A stretch of 53,254 nt of DNA from Phycisphaerae bacterium (GTDB lineage: Bacteria > Planctomycetota > Phycisphaerae > UBA1845), in contig JAJVHU010000035.1 in the NCBI GenBank assembly GCA_022072505.1, forward strand, positions 1-53,254, read 5' to 3'. The position numbers and the translations under genes were made by a program. The notes under the pieces were generated by a model. The model worked only from the letters and a program-made list of their open reading frames with translations, was not told where the DNA came from and made no database searches. The stretch's first letter is position 1, and each line of letters opens with the position of its first letter. Below, in pieces: positions 6,962 through 15,445 of this stretch.

Positions 6962-7864
6962 TTATCTCGCACCATTGTCCGGATGCGGCAGCGCCCGCGC
7001 CATTTCGCTGATTAGTAACTGCGCTAGACAGCCCATCCAGAAGAACCCATACGTGAAAGCCCCATAGATAGCAAGGCATGGGCGGTTTGCTAGGTCCCGA
7101 GAAATCGACCTGACATGACGTCGCAATGCCGGCAGCAGAAGCCCGGCGCTTATCGATCGATTGCACCGCGTGTACACCTCTGCCCTACCCCTGCCATGAA
7201 CCCACTTCTGGCGAATCAGGCTCGTCAGGCTTGCCCGATTGCGATGAAGACCGATAAGCCGCCGCGACCACCTGACACTGACGCCAGCCGCTCCAAGCCG
7301 CCCTGCCAATTCCTGCCCCTCTCCAGCCCAGCGAATCGTCTCATCGAACGGAAAATCGCGCGCCACATCAGTGCGAATCAACAGTATCCGGGGATCCAGC
7401 CAACCGACAATTTGCGCACCCAGAAGATATCTGCGAAAACCGCGGGCGTATAATAAGGCCTCCAGCCGAGCAAGCGTAGAAGCGGCATTCGACGGCAGGA
7501 ATGGAGTTCCTTGGACGACCGGTGCTGCACCGTCACATTCCTCGCGCACCACTTTCACAAAATTTGTGCGAACGACCACATCATCATCAAGAAAAACGAC
7601 CCACTCTGTCGTCGCCAAGTGGACACCGAAGTTGCGCTTTCCCATTTGGCTTCGGTCGCTGTGCACGGTTATAGAGCACACCGAACGCAGGTTCTCCGGT
7701 AGCTCGTTTGCGTGGCGAAGAGAACCACTGTCGGCCACGAGAATAATCGGTGGGCATGATTCACGAGTTGCCTTTGCGCTTCGCGCAATGCTCTCAAGGA
7801 GCTGCGCAATCGAGTCCGCATGTCTCGACACCGGGACGATTACCGTAGGCAGATTGGCCGCCAT
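6962..7864 (-). CDS. Family 2 (GT-A) glycosyltransferase
   Basis: A 300-residue GT-A fold protein: strand PTVIVPVSR, then VADSGS, a KRNFGVHLA motif and the DDD metal-binding triad at 93-95 (FLDDDVVV), which binds the nucleotide-sugar diphosphate. A GWLDPR-LLIRTDV segment and WAGEGQELAGRL follow, with Glu residues in the usual place of the catalytic base. The C-terminal 40 residues are hydrophobic (FTYGFFWMGCLAQLLI) and could anchor it to the membrane. It is the last gene of the leftward cluster: its ATG follows the preceding stop after one base, so translation is probably coupled. Donor and acceptor are unknown; the neighbours suggest a glycoconjugate or protein acceptor. Confidence 0.8.
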   Translation of the reverse strand: MAANLPTVIVPVSRHADSIAQLLESIARSAKATRESCPPIILVADSGSLRHANELPENLRSVCSITVHSDRSQMGKRNFGVHLATTEWVVFLDDDVVVRTNFVKVVREECDGAAPVVQGTPFLPSNAASTLARLEALLYARGFRRYLLGAQIVGWLDPRILLIRTDVARDFPFDETIRWAGEGQELAGRLGAAGVSVRWSRRLIGLHRNRASLTSLIRQKWVHGRGRAEVYTRCNRSISAGLLLPALRRHVRSISRDLANRPCLAIYGAFTYGFFWMGCLAQLLISEMARALPHPDNGAR

Positions 7865-7865
7865 C

Positions 7866-8672
7866 TCACATACTCTGTTTTGCCCAGGCTTTACTGCCTA
7901 GGTATTGCAGCTTCGCCATACAACGCTGATCCAGGAGGGCTGTGCGCCCAGAGTCCCGCAAATAGTCCGTCAGCTGCCGTGCGACTGTGACCAGTCCGCA
8001 GACTGGAGAATCAATGACCATCGATGTCAGCTCACAAAGACGGTCCGTTGGTAGGCAGATAGCTGACAGTGGTCGTTGACGTAGCTCCCATAGGAGGTAC
8101 TTCGAATAGGGAGCTCGCCGGCCATCAATCGCGAAAAGGAGTCGCAACAAAAACTCGAGTGCCCGACAAGCCTCAAGTCGTGCCGCCAGTGTGAGCGCCT
8201 GCTCTTCAGACCTGAGCGAGCGGTATGCGCATTCAATGAATGCTGCGGCACTGTCCCGGATCACGGAATCACACTCACTCGCTGAGAGAACACGTAAGGA
8301 ATGGAGTTGGCTGGCAAGACGCCCGGTGGTATCGTATAGCACTCGAGACCATGCGAGACCGTACAACTGCCAGTGCGGAAGGCGATCTGGTATGTCTGCA
8401 AACAGTATGAAGCTGACATCGAGGATCGGCGGACAGTTGTTTGAGCGAAGATGGTGCCGTGCTGCTCCAACGTCGGCCGCGATGACGCATAGGTCGAAGT
8501 CAGAGTCGGCTCGAACGAATCCGTGCCCTATCGCGCGCGATCCAATTAGAGCACAGCCGACGATTGAGTTCACTCCTTCGACGGCTCTAAGGAAGGTCGA
8601 GAGCGGCATCGGTAACGGATCGGCCAGGTCGGCCGCTTCACTAGTACTAGGTATCTTTCTCCCTTCCACCAT
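7866..8672 (-). CDS. Stand-alone nucleotidyltransferase-fold protein
   Basis: The 268-residue protein has the polymerase-beta-like nucleotidyltransferase signature: Gly44-Ser45 in ALIGSRAIGHG, then ADSDFD at 56-60 with metal-binding Asp58 and Asp60. A third acidic residue is probably the Asp of LDVSFILF. The C-terminal half is helical (ECAYRSLRSEEQALTLAARLEACRALEF shows the amphipathic pattern in shorter pieces), as in minimal nucleotidyltransferase or DUF4037-like proteins that add a nucleotide to protein, RNA or small molecules. GAGGGGC lies six bases before the ATG and the upstream gene stops nine bases away. The upstream protein carries a second nucleotidyltransferase-like domain. Substrate unknown. 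Confidence 0.65.
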   Translation of the reverse strand: MVEGRKIPSTSEAADLADPLPMPLSTFLRAVEGVNSIVGCALIGSRAIGHGFVRADSDFDLCVIAADVGAARHHLRSNNCPPILDVSFILFADIPDRLPHWQLYGLAWSRVLYDTTGRLASQLHSLRVLSASECDSVIRDSAAAFIECAYRSLRSEEQALTLAARLEACRALEFLLRLLFAIDGRRAPYSKYLLWELRQRPLSAICLPTDRLCELTSMVIDSPVCGLVTVARQLTDYLRDSGRTALLDQRCMAKLQYLGSKAWAKQSM

Positions 8673-8681
8673 GAACGCCCC

Positions 8682-10328
8682 TCAGCGCGTATCGCGCCAC
8701 TCAACAGACAGAGAGAGACCACTCCGTTTGAGTTCGCACAGCGCACGGTCGCTCTCAGGAAAAAAGCATGGGCCGGAGTGGTCGGCCAGCTTAAATGTGC
8801 GGAGAGCCTGCATGGCTGGCGGGATAAGGGCGGCCTTGGCGCGACCGTACAGGGCAGACTCTTGGCCAGAATCGAGCATCGCCGCGAACTCGTCGACCTG
8901 GCATCGAAGTCCCCGGTCACGAAAGAATGGAGCGCGGGTTGATGCTGGCCATTTCCCGGCAGCAAGGCCAAATAATGCAGCCGCATGGCGAATGGCCTCT
9001 CCTCGTCCGAGTTCGTCGCGTTCGGCGATAAGGTGCAGGGTACGGCCAAGATGAAATGTAATCAGGTGATGTCCCCGGCGAGAAAGTGTCTCATTTAGCA
9101 ACGTGGGAAGGAGGAATAGGAGGTTGGCACGCTGCGCCAGCAGGATCCCGTCCGCATAATGTCCAGCGAGCCACGGCCAGTAGTCTCGGTTCCGCTCCGG
9201 GAGGGTAATGGTTGTTTCTACTGCAGTGAGACTGATTTGATGCTCATCAATCGGTGGCGTCCCGTCTCGCTGGAAGTTGAATCGGTTTACGTATTCGGGA
9301 AAGACAACTCTTATCAAGTCAAGGTCGGCCGGCTTCCTTTTGTAGCGGCCGGAACCGTAGAGAACAAGTCCCGCGGTGTCGCGGGAGTCCATCGCCGCTT
9401 TTGCAAAGCTCAACAGGCGCTCCCGGAGTGCGCTTTCAAGAGGAAGACCACCTACAGTGTCCGAAAGGCTTATTGGGGCAGCCTTTGGAATTAGGACCTC
9501 TGTGTCGGATGCGGGAAAGTAATCGCGCGTGAAGAGTGTGGCAACACGAAAAAAGCCAAGATCGCGTCCCAAATCGCAATAATTGCGCCAGTTGTGGCCC
9601 CAATGTTCATCCCATTTATACGGTGATACGAGGTGGTCCAAGTGGTAGACGATAGTTGGTGCCAGTGAGCGGAAGTTGCACCGCGCGAACGCTCGACGCA
9701 TGAGATCGGTATCTTCGAGACCCCAGCCAAGGAATGACTCCGAGAATCCCCCAAGTTGGGTGAATAATTGGCGGGACATTGCACCGAACGCGCCGATGAA
9801 TGTCACCTGATGCAAGCGACGACGGAACCCTTGCCGCAAGCCGCCGGTCGGTCCGGGTTCATCACTGCTCAATGCATCGAGATCAGGCCAGCGGTCCTCA
9901 TCAATGCAACGGAGGATATCCTCAGACGGCGTCGAGAATGGTACGTAGCGGCGGTGAGCGCCACAGACAAAGGTGTCTGGCGTGACGTGGGCGGCGACGA
10001 GTTGAACTGCTTCTGGTGTCGGGACGGTGTCTGCGTCGCAGAAGAGTATGAAAGGACGTGTGCCAGTGCCCACTCCGAGATTGCGGGCGATGGCGCGATT
10101 AGCGATCTCGCTGTGCAGTGTTCGGGTCGTAGGATAGCGCGAGCGGCAATAGGCGAGGTCTCCCGATCCGACTCCATCGCGGAGGCCATTGACCACAACG
10201 GTAATGTTGTCCTCAGGAAGTCCAGCGCGAACGAGGGAAGCGATTGTGGCTGAAAGGGCATACGCTCTCGTCGCGGACGTAGGCCCGAAGGGCACGACGG
10301 CATCAACATCGGAACGCAGATTAATCAT
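8682..10328 (-). CDS. Glycosyltransferase fused to a nucleotidyltransferase-like domain
   Basis: A 548-residue two-domain protein. Residues 1-270 are a GT-A glycosyltransferase: a FILFCDADT strand with the DxD at 98-100, and a galactosyltransferase-like second half with WGLEDTDLMRR at 202-212 (compare the Glyco_transf_7C motif). From about 315 the fold changes: LVLYGSGRYKRKPADLDL (GSG at 325-327, Asp335 and Asp337) looks like a nucleotidyltransferase active-site loop, followed by a mainly helical tail. The start overlaps the preceding AAA+ gene by ATGA, strong evidence of coupling. I know no characterised protein with this pairing. The second domain may be regulatory or may bind a nucleotide without catalysis. 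Confidence 0.7.
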   Translation of the reverse strand: MINLRSDVDAVVPFGPTSATRAYALSATIASLVRAGLPEDNITVVVNGLRDGVGSGDLAYCRSRYPTTRTLHSEIANRAIARNLGVGTGTRPFILFCDADTVPTPEAVQLVAAHVTPDTFVCGAHRRYVPFSTPSEDILRCIDEDRWPDLDALSSDEPGPTGGLRQGFRRRLHQVTFIGAFGAMSRQLFTQLGGFSESFLGWGLEDTDLMRRAFARCNFRSLAPTIVYHLDHLVSPYKWDEHWGHNWRNYCDLGRDLGFFRVATLFTRDYFPASDTEVLIPKAAPISLSDTVGGLPLESALRERLLSFAKAAMDSRDTAGLVLYGSGRYKRKPADLDLIRVVFPEYVNRFNFQRDGTPPIDEHQISLTAVETTITLPERNRDYWPWLAGHYADGILLAQRANLLFLLPTLLNETLSRRGHHLITFHLGRTLHLIAERDELGRGEAIRHAAALFGLAAGKWPASTRAPFFRDRGLRCQVDEFAAMLDSGQESALYGRAKAALIPPAMQALRTFKLADHSGPCFFPESDRALCELKRSGLSLSVEWRDTR

Positions 10329-11416
10329 GCTCGATTGATCGAACGGGGAATAGGGAGACAGGAGAGACTTGCACCGAGTGAGTTGGGGGTCCCAATCGCC
10401 CGTTGTGGAGCGAAGTCAGTGGCAGCGATGACACATTCGGCTGAGTCAAGGGCAACTGAACGTAGAAACGCGCTGTCAGCCGCTGTATCCACCAGACCCG
10501 CAAGTTCCGCGCCACTTAGGCCCTCTGTCTGATCAGCAATGCAGTCGATGCGAACGTCAGTACCAAGAGGGTGATCAACCAAGTGCGTTGCGAGTATTTG
10601 GCGGCGGGCGTGCCGGTCAGGCAATCCAACAAAGATCTTCGCATCAAACCGGCCTGGGCGAAGCATCGCAGGGTCGATCATGTCGGGCTCGTTGGTTGCT
10701 CCGATGAGAAGGAGAACGTGGCCATCGGGGGCTTTTGCCAGCCCGTCCGCCGCTCCGAGAATCTGTGATACAAGACGCCGCATGATCGTCGATCCGTTTC
10801 GCCGCCGGCTGGGAATCAGCGCCTCGACCTCGTCGAGGAAAAGCACGGCGCGCTTATGCTGGCGGAGGGTCTGGAAAAGCCGGTCCACGTTGGCCTCGGC
10901 CTGACCGACCGCGGCCGACATTATATCGCTGGGCCGAACGCTATAAAAGGCGGCGTCGACTTCAGTTGCGACGGCTTTGGCGAGCATCGTCTTGCCGGTT
11001 CCGGGCGGGCCGTACAGCAGCAGCCCGCCGCCTTGGCGGATGCCGAAGTGCCTCGCCTTGGCGGGGTAGAGGACCGGGAGGATCATTCGCAGCCGAATCT
11101 CCTGCTTTGCGTCCTCCAAGCCGGCGATGTCGGCGAAGCGCACGTTCGGCTTCTCCGCGATCGGCCGGAAATCGACGTGCGTTGCACTCTCGGCTGTTGC
11201 GCACAGCACCATGCGCCGATCCGGGGCCGGCTTGGGAACTTGCAGGCGGCGATGCCGAACGAGAGCAACGAATCGGCGGGCTATCCAGCAACCAACGCCA
11301 TATGCCCCGGCGAGGACGTGCGACAGCGCGGCTACGAAGAAGCTGAAGATGAAGTCCGCAAGGGCTCGCCCGCTTCGCGCCCATCGTCGGCGGCATGCTC
11401 CTATGACATATGTCAT
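10325..11416 (-). CDS. Membrane-anchored AAA+ ATPase (Cdc48/FtsH-like module)
   Basis: The 363-residue protein has a hydrophobic N-terminal segment (about 20-50), a linker, and one AAA+ module. The module begins with VRFADIAGLEDAK (92-104) and contains Walker A GPPGTGKT (136-143), Walker B LFLDE (192-196), sensor 1 GATN (239-242) and Arg fingers in LRPGRFD (252-258). This is the classical clade of Cdc48, FtsH and proteasomal ATPases, which unfold protein substrates. No protease domain is fused, but the adjacent upstream gene (17-bp gap) encodes an M50-like membrane metalloprotease. In a ubiquitin-like operon an AAA+ unfoldase would plausibly extract tagged proteins; that is inference. AAAGGTGG precedes the ATG. 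Confidence 0.85.
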   Translation of the reverse strand: MTYVIGACRRRWARSGRALADFIFSFFVAALSHVLAGAYGVGCWIARRFVALVRHRRLQVPKPAPDRRMVLCATAESATHVDFRPIAEKPNVRFADIAGLEDAKQEIRLRMILPVLYPAKARHFGIRQGGGLLLYGPPGTGKTMLAKAVATEVDAAFYSVRPSDIMSAAVGQAEANVDRLFQTLRQHKRAVLFLDEVEALIPSRRRNGSTIMRRLVSQILGAADGLAKAPDGHVLLLIGATNEPDMIDPAMLRPGRFDAKIFVGLPDRHARRQILATHLVDHPLGTDVRIDCIADQTEGLSGAELAGLVDTAADSAFLRSVALDSAECVIAATDFAPQRAIGTPNSLGASLSCLPIPRSINRA

Positions 11417-11433
11417 TGCCGTCCACCTTTCGG

Positions 11434-12147
11434 TCAGAAAGAACCGCCGCCAACCACGCCCAATCGCAGAACAACGAGTGACACGACAAAGGCGATACAG
11501 GCGAGCACCACGGTCCAGTGGAGCGCCGACCGCCCGCTGAGGCGCGCCAGCACCTCGGCATCAGAACCCGTGCCGCTTGCGGTTACCGAGATCACCAGGA
11601 GCGTCCAGATCGCTCTGGCACCCTGCCAAATCAGAATCACGCCCATCAGGTTCAACAGGAAGCGCGTCGCCAAAGCACCGGGAAACAGCGAGCTGCACAA
11701 TCCCAAAAGCGCCGCGACTGTGGCTCCGACGGCGGCCGTGCGCAGGTCGCCGGCCTTGAGCGTTGAAAGGGCGAGTAGTACGGCGAGCACCTGGAGCGTC
11801 AGGACCAGGGCATCGGCTTGGGCCGATCGAGCCAGGAAGACCGCGCCGAGCACAATCGTGCCGATGTAGCCGGCGGCGGCTACGGCCTTGCGGTTACCGC
11901 CGCTGGTGATGGCAAGACCGCCCCAGTCGCCCACGTGGAAACGGTGGAAGTCACCGCCGGTCATCAGGCTGACGACGCCGTGGCTGACTTCGTGCGCGTA
12001 GGTGCCGAACCTTGCCACATGGCGGCGCCCAACGACCGGAAGTAGACACAAGAACCCGACGCTGGCAAGCGTCAGCAGTACAAACGTGGTGCCGTCGTCT
12101 CCTGCAGGGCCAAAGGCGAGCAGATTGACGTTCGTGAAACCGTTCAT
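11434..12147 (-). CDS. M50-like membrane metallopeptidase
   Basis: The start is the ATG at 12147, preceded by AAGGAGATCGAG; a longer open frame upstream is not used. The 237-residue product has about five or six membrane segments and an HEVSH zinc motif at 52-56, followed by TGGDFHRFHVGDWGG and an AAAGYIGTIVLGA segment. This matches the M50B-like branch related to site-2 proteases, where HExxH plus a later acidic residue bind zinc inside the membrane. That later Asp/Glu is not certain here; Asp in LKAGD is a candidate. It likely cleaves membrane-embedded substrates or regulators. Position between the TPR protein and the AAA+ ATPase suggests work with an unfoldase. Confidence 0.75.
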   Translation of the reverse strand: MNGFTNVNLLAFGPAGDDGTTFVLLTLASVGFLCLLPVVGRRHVARFGTYAHEVSHGVVSLMTGGDFHRFHVGDWGGLAITSGGNRKAVAAAGYIGTIVLGAVFLARSAQADALVLTLQVLAVLLALSTLKAGDLRTAAVGATVAALLGLCSSLFPGALATRFLLNLMGVILIWQGARAIWTLLVISVTASGTGSDAEVLARLSGRSALHWTVVLACIAFVVSLVVLRLGVVGGGSF

Positions 12148-12196
12148 CTCGATCTCCTTCAGATCTCGCTTGCGCCGCAGCACGCGGCACAGCGAA

Positions 12197-13849
12197 TCAC
12201 CGCGCCGCTGCCTGCTGGAGGATGCGAGCAGCCTCCGCGTCATAATCGATCTCGTTGGCCGCCGGCGGCGCAGCAATTCGGCCCTGAGCGTCGGCACAAC
12301 GGGGCGGCTTTGACCGCAGCACCACCTCACGGATGCCCAGCGTCCGCCCCTCCAGTATGAAGATGAAACTGACCTTAATGCTTTCGCGGCCATCGAGAAG
12401 CTCGGGCGGCACAAATTCTCCGGGCAGCAGCTGGACCGACTTGCCGTCCAGCACGACTGCCCCTTCAACCCCTCCGACTGGGTCGCCATCGACGCAAACG
12501 CCCATCGTCATGTGGAAACCGGCGCGGGGCGATGGCAGGTCCGAGGTCAGCGTGACGACAGGGCACAAAGCCCGCACGTCTCGCAGGTAGGCGACCTTGC
12601 CGACGGGAGTCGTTCGCTGGCCGGACCGGGCAATCCCCGCGATCTCGAAACTCTCGAGTTTCAACCCAGCGAGAACCTGTTCAAGAGAAGTAATCACGAA
12701 CGGGATTCGGGTCAGCTGGCGGTCGTCGACGCTGAGGCGAAACTCCCATCGGCCGAGCTTGCGGGCAATTTCGTCGCCGGCAATGGGGCGACTCACCGGC
12801 GAGAACATCATTCGTCCATCGATCAGTTGCAGGGGCAACTCAGCGCTTTCAGCCTCCTCGCGCTTGTCCACATTCGCCAAATCCAGGCGAAGTCGCATGT
12901 CGACGAACTTGGAAGGATGAAAGCACTTTGGCCGAATCACCGCCGTCGGCACGACGGAGTCAATGTCTGGGAAGATTACGCTCTCTGGCTCGGCCTTGTC
13001 GCCATGCAATGCGATCAGACGAACGTCAGAAGCTTGCAGATCGGCGATAAGGTCCGTCCTCGTAACGATGGCAATCGAGGTTGACGCAAGACGCGTGCCG
13101 GTGTTCCTGAGGATCAGCTGCGTTTTCCAGGAACCTGAATGCGTCAGCATTTCGGCGACCTGGTCCAGCTGGAACCAGAGGCTCAGCCGCGGGGCGGGCG
13201 GTGCGTCGATTGATTCATGCAGTGTTCGCCAGATCGCCCCATTTGGCCGGACGACTTCCAACTCCAAGTGCAGGGGATAGATGTCCGGTTGGTCAGGCAG
13301 GGAAAGTTCGGCCTTGACGGAGATACTCTCCGAATCAGGGTATGCCTTGCCGTCGGGCTGATCCTGACCGTCACGGCAGTGGACACGATGAACAAGACTG
13401 GCGACCCGCACATTCCGGTACTTCATCCGGAAGCGCCAGATGCGCCACGCTCGTTCCAGGCGTCTGATCAGCCAGATCAGGAAGAAGATGGTCAGCAGGC
13501 CGGCGAAGATCGACGCCGCATAAGGCAACGCGGCGTGGATCAGGGCGCGGACGCAGGCGCGTTTGAGATTGCTTCGGATCTGCTCAGCCGAACCGGGAAG
13601 CCGAAGTGACTCGCGGTAAGCGTCCACCGCTTCGTCGAACCGGCCGCAGGATTCCAGAGCAACGCCGAGGTTGTTGTATCCCTCGGCCGTGGGCAGCTCG
13701 GCGTTCGCCTGCTGGTACAGTTCTGCTGCGCGCGCATGGTCGCCAGCCGCAAGGGCTTGCGCTGCCTGATCCAGCGGGTGCTCCGCCAGGCAAGCGCACG
13801 CTACCGCCAGTACGCTGAAGATCGCCGGGATAGACGTTGCCTTCGTCAT
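12197..13849 (-). CDS. TPR-containing membrane protein with large extramembrane domain
   Basis: I chose the Met at 13849, which follows CAGGG and yields a proper signal sequence (SIPAIFSVLAVACACLA). The 550 residues comprise the signal, two TPR units at about 25-85 (AEGYNNLGVALESCGRFDEAVDAYRES), a transmembrane helix near 105-130 (FAGLLTIFFLIWLI), a basic juxtamembrane stretch and about 400 residues of beta-rich sequence I cannot assign. The TPR part would face outside the cytoplasm and bind a peptide or partner protein. The stop of the E1-like gene is 10 bp upstream. Probable role: scaffold or substrate receptor of the conjugation system in the envelope. Confidence 0.7.
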   Translation of the reverse strand: MTKATSIPAIFSVLAVACACLAEHPLDQAAQALAAGDHARAAELYQQANAELPTAEGYNNLGVALESCGRFDEAVDAYRESLRLPGSAEQIRSNLKRACVRALIHAALPYAASIFAGLLTIFFLIWLIRRLERAWRIWRFRMKYRNVRVASLVHRVHCRDGQDQPDGKAYPDSESISVKAELSLPDQPDIYPLHLELEVVRPNGAIWRTLHESIDAPPAPRLSLWFQLDQVAEMLTHSGSWKTQLILRNTGTRLASTSIAIVTRTDLIADLQASDVRLIALHGDKAEPESVIFPDIDSVVPTAVIRPKCFHPSKFVDMRLRLDLANVDKREEAESAELPLQLIDGRMMFSPVSRPIAGDEIARKLGRWEFRLSVDDRQLTRIPFVITSLEQVLAGLKLESFEIAGIARSGQRTTPVGKVAYLRDVRALCPVVTLTSDLPSPRAGFHMTMGVCVDGDPVGGVEGAVVLDGKSVQLLPGEFVPPELLDGRESIKVSFIFILEGRTLGIREVVLRSKPPRCADAQGRIAAPPAANEIDYDAEAARILQQAAAR

Positions 13850-13859
13850 GGTTGCCCTG

Positions 13860-14744
13860 TTAGTTTCCGCTGCACACTGCCTTGGCAAGGATGTCCTCGG
13901 CGGCCGCGTTGATCTGGGCCTCAGTCATGCCGCCGGCGCCGCAAATCAAACAGCACGGATCTCGAGGGATTTCCCAGATGTCGCTCGAAAGCATCCGCGG
14001 AAATAGGCCCTCGACCCGTCGGTTCCCGAACAAGACGTAGTTGCCCTTGAAATCCGGCGCCGAATCATGTCGGCCGAGCATAGTCAGCAGCCCAACGCGG
14101 GCCTGAATCAAAGCGATCTGCGCGATGTCCAAGTTCAGGGCGGCCGTGGAATTCTCTATGCCATCTGGGTTCGTGTAGTCGAACGTCTGGGGCGCCTGCG
14201 ACTCATCGAACCGTCCAGAGCGGTTCAGAAAGGCGGCCATGCAGGCGTAGCAGGCACCGCCGTCGACTACCCTTCCAACTTCACCGCCACAGCCACCGTC
14301 GAAGACGCCAGCGAAAACCAGTGTGACGCCAGCCGCGACGGCCTCCTCATTGATCACGTTCTTAGCAGGCTCGTTGTCGACGCAGCAGTGCACCTGCGTG
14401 CAACGGCGAATAATCGACGCAAGCCGATCCCGGTCCTTGACGACATCCATCGAGATGACCTCGATTTCGCAGCCGGGGTTGCTATTGAGGATGTGGTCCC
14501 GAAGAGCTTCCCCCTTCGGTCGGCCCAGATCTTTGTAGCCGAGGACGTGGCGGATGATGTTGTGCTCCTCCAGGCATTCGTCTGGCCGGTCAATGAGGAT
14601 GATCGTGCCGATGCCGAACCGAGCCGCTTCCTCGGCGACTCGCGCGCCGCCAGACCCTACGCCGAAGAAGGCCCATACCTCGCACTGGGCGATTTCGGGT
14701 TTCAGAATCGCCCGCGTCCTCTTGAACAATTCGTCACGGTTCAT
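13860..14744 (-). CDS. E1-like (ThiF/MoeB family) activating enzyme
   Basis: A complete 294-residue adenylating enzyme: GVGSGG nucleotide loop at 28-33, LIDRPD with Asp52 closing the second strand, EEHNIIRH at 59-66 (the conserved Asn-Arg pair), Lys77 in GRPKG, and VDNEPAKN as the metal-binding Asp loop. CYAC (165-168) and C265/C268 form a zinc knuckle as in ThiF and MoeB. The family adenylates the C-terminal carboxylate of a ubiquitin-fold protein. A separate catalytic Cys cannot be fixed by eye. The E2-like gene lies 43 bp upstream and a JAMM protease gene is close, so the activated group is likely a conjugated protein rather than a sulfur carrier. AGAGGCG precedes the ATG. Confidence 0.85.
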   Translation of the reverse strand: MNRDELFKRTRAILKPEIAQCEVWAFFGVGSGGARVAEEAARFGIGTIILIDRPDECLEEHNIIRHVLGYKDLGRPKGEALRDHILNSNPGCEIEVISMDVVKDRDRLASIIRRCTQVHCCVDNEPAKNVINEEAVAAGVTLVFAGVFDGGCGGEVGRVVDGGACYACMAAFLNRSGRFDESQAPQTFDYTNPDGIENSTAALNLDIAQIALIQARVGLLTMLGRHDSAPDFKGNYVLFGNRRVEGLFPRMLSSDIWEIPRDPCCLICGAGGMTEAQINAAAEDILAKAVCSGN

Positions 14745-14787
14745 GATTCGCCTCTTCAGTTGGCCGATCGGCCGTCGAAGCCCACGT

Positions 14788-15195
14788 TCAGTTGCTCACG
14801 GCGTCCGGCACAGGCCACTTGCTCGTGCTCAGCCACACCAGGAACGCATAGAACCAACGCTGCGCCACACCGACACACAACGCAGCAGTGTCTTTGCTCG
14901 GGCACCAGATATTTCGATTGCGTTTGCTTTCGCTGGGATGGCGCCAGCAAATGCGGTTGCCGGGCAGGAGATGCGGAGTACCGCTCGGTAGAGAAGTTAG
15001 CGCCACGATGTCCGGCGCATCCGCCGGGTAGCCGGACGGATAGACGATCTTGATGGGCAGCCGATTCCCGCCCTCGGCGTGGAGCGTGAGCTCCCAGTGG
15101 AGTTGCCCGGATGCATCGCTGCGGAGTCTGGGCTCAAGGGCCGACCAGCGCTCCATCATTGCCGCGTGCTCCAAAACGAGTCGTTTCGAATCCAT
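14788..15195 (-). CDS. E2-like ubiquitin-conjugating-fold protein
   Basis: From the Met at 15195 (AGGAAG upstream) the product is 135 residues, the size of a bare UBC fold. Order: N-terminal helix ending ERWSALEPRL, strands WELTLHAEG and LPIKIVYPSGYP, the ADAPDI turn matching the E2 YPxxPP motif, then HLLPGNRICW, where Cys83 is the candidate catalytic residue, and a helical end WFYAFLVWLSTSKWP. Cys98 and Cys107 are alternatives. These features fit prokaryotic E2 families found beside ThiF-like E1 and JAMM genes. It would carry the activated modifier as a thioester before transfer. There is no RING or other E3 gene in the cluster. Confidence 0.75.
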   Translation of the reverse strand: MDSKRLVLEHAAMMERWSALEPRLRSDASGQLHWELTLHAEGGNRLPIKIVYPSGYPADAPDIVALTSLPSGTPHLLPGNRICWRHPSESKRNRNIWCPSKDTAALCVGVAQRWFYAFLVWLSTSKWPVPDAVSN

Positions 15196-15253
15196 GTCAT
15201 TCTTCCTCGGGCAGACCAAGCCCATGCCGTACCAGCCGATGTGTCAGCCGTTC

Positions 15254-15445
15254 TCACGGTTGGTAGTGCGTGTCGAATTTCCCGATTCGGTTCCGGCGAT
15301 CATCGGGTGAGGCAATTACAGGTGCTGTGCCTTCCAATTCGCCCGTCTCGCTGAAGGCCAAGCCTTCGCTGCTGGATCGGGACTGTTCCATCGCTCGCCG
15401 GATTTCCTCGGCGCGCTCCTTCGTCAAAGGGGTAAAGCTTCCCAT
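15254..15445 (-). CDS. 63-residue polar protein in the modifier position
   Basis: It starts 22 bases inside the JAMM gene (ATG at 15445; JAMM stop at 15426-15424) and ends 58 bp before the E2 start. The overlap implies translational coupling. The product is charged and Ser/Glu-rich: a helix TKERAEEIRRAMEQS, a low-complexity middle, and a basic/aromatic end GKFDTHYQP. It is too short and too polar for a ubiquitin fold and lacks a C-terminal Gly-Gly. In size and predicted disorder it resembles Pup more than ubiquitin, but without the GGE/GGQ end. It could be a non-canonical modifier, a precursor needing trimming, or an assembly factor. Confidence 0.55.
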   Translation of the reverse strand: MGSFTPLTKERAEEIRRAMEQSRSSSEGLAFSETGELEGTAPVIASPDDRRNRIGKFDTHYQP

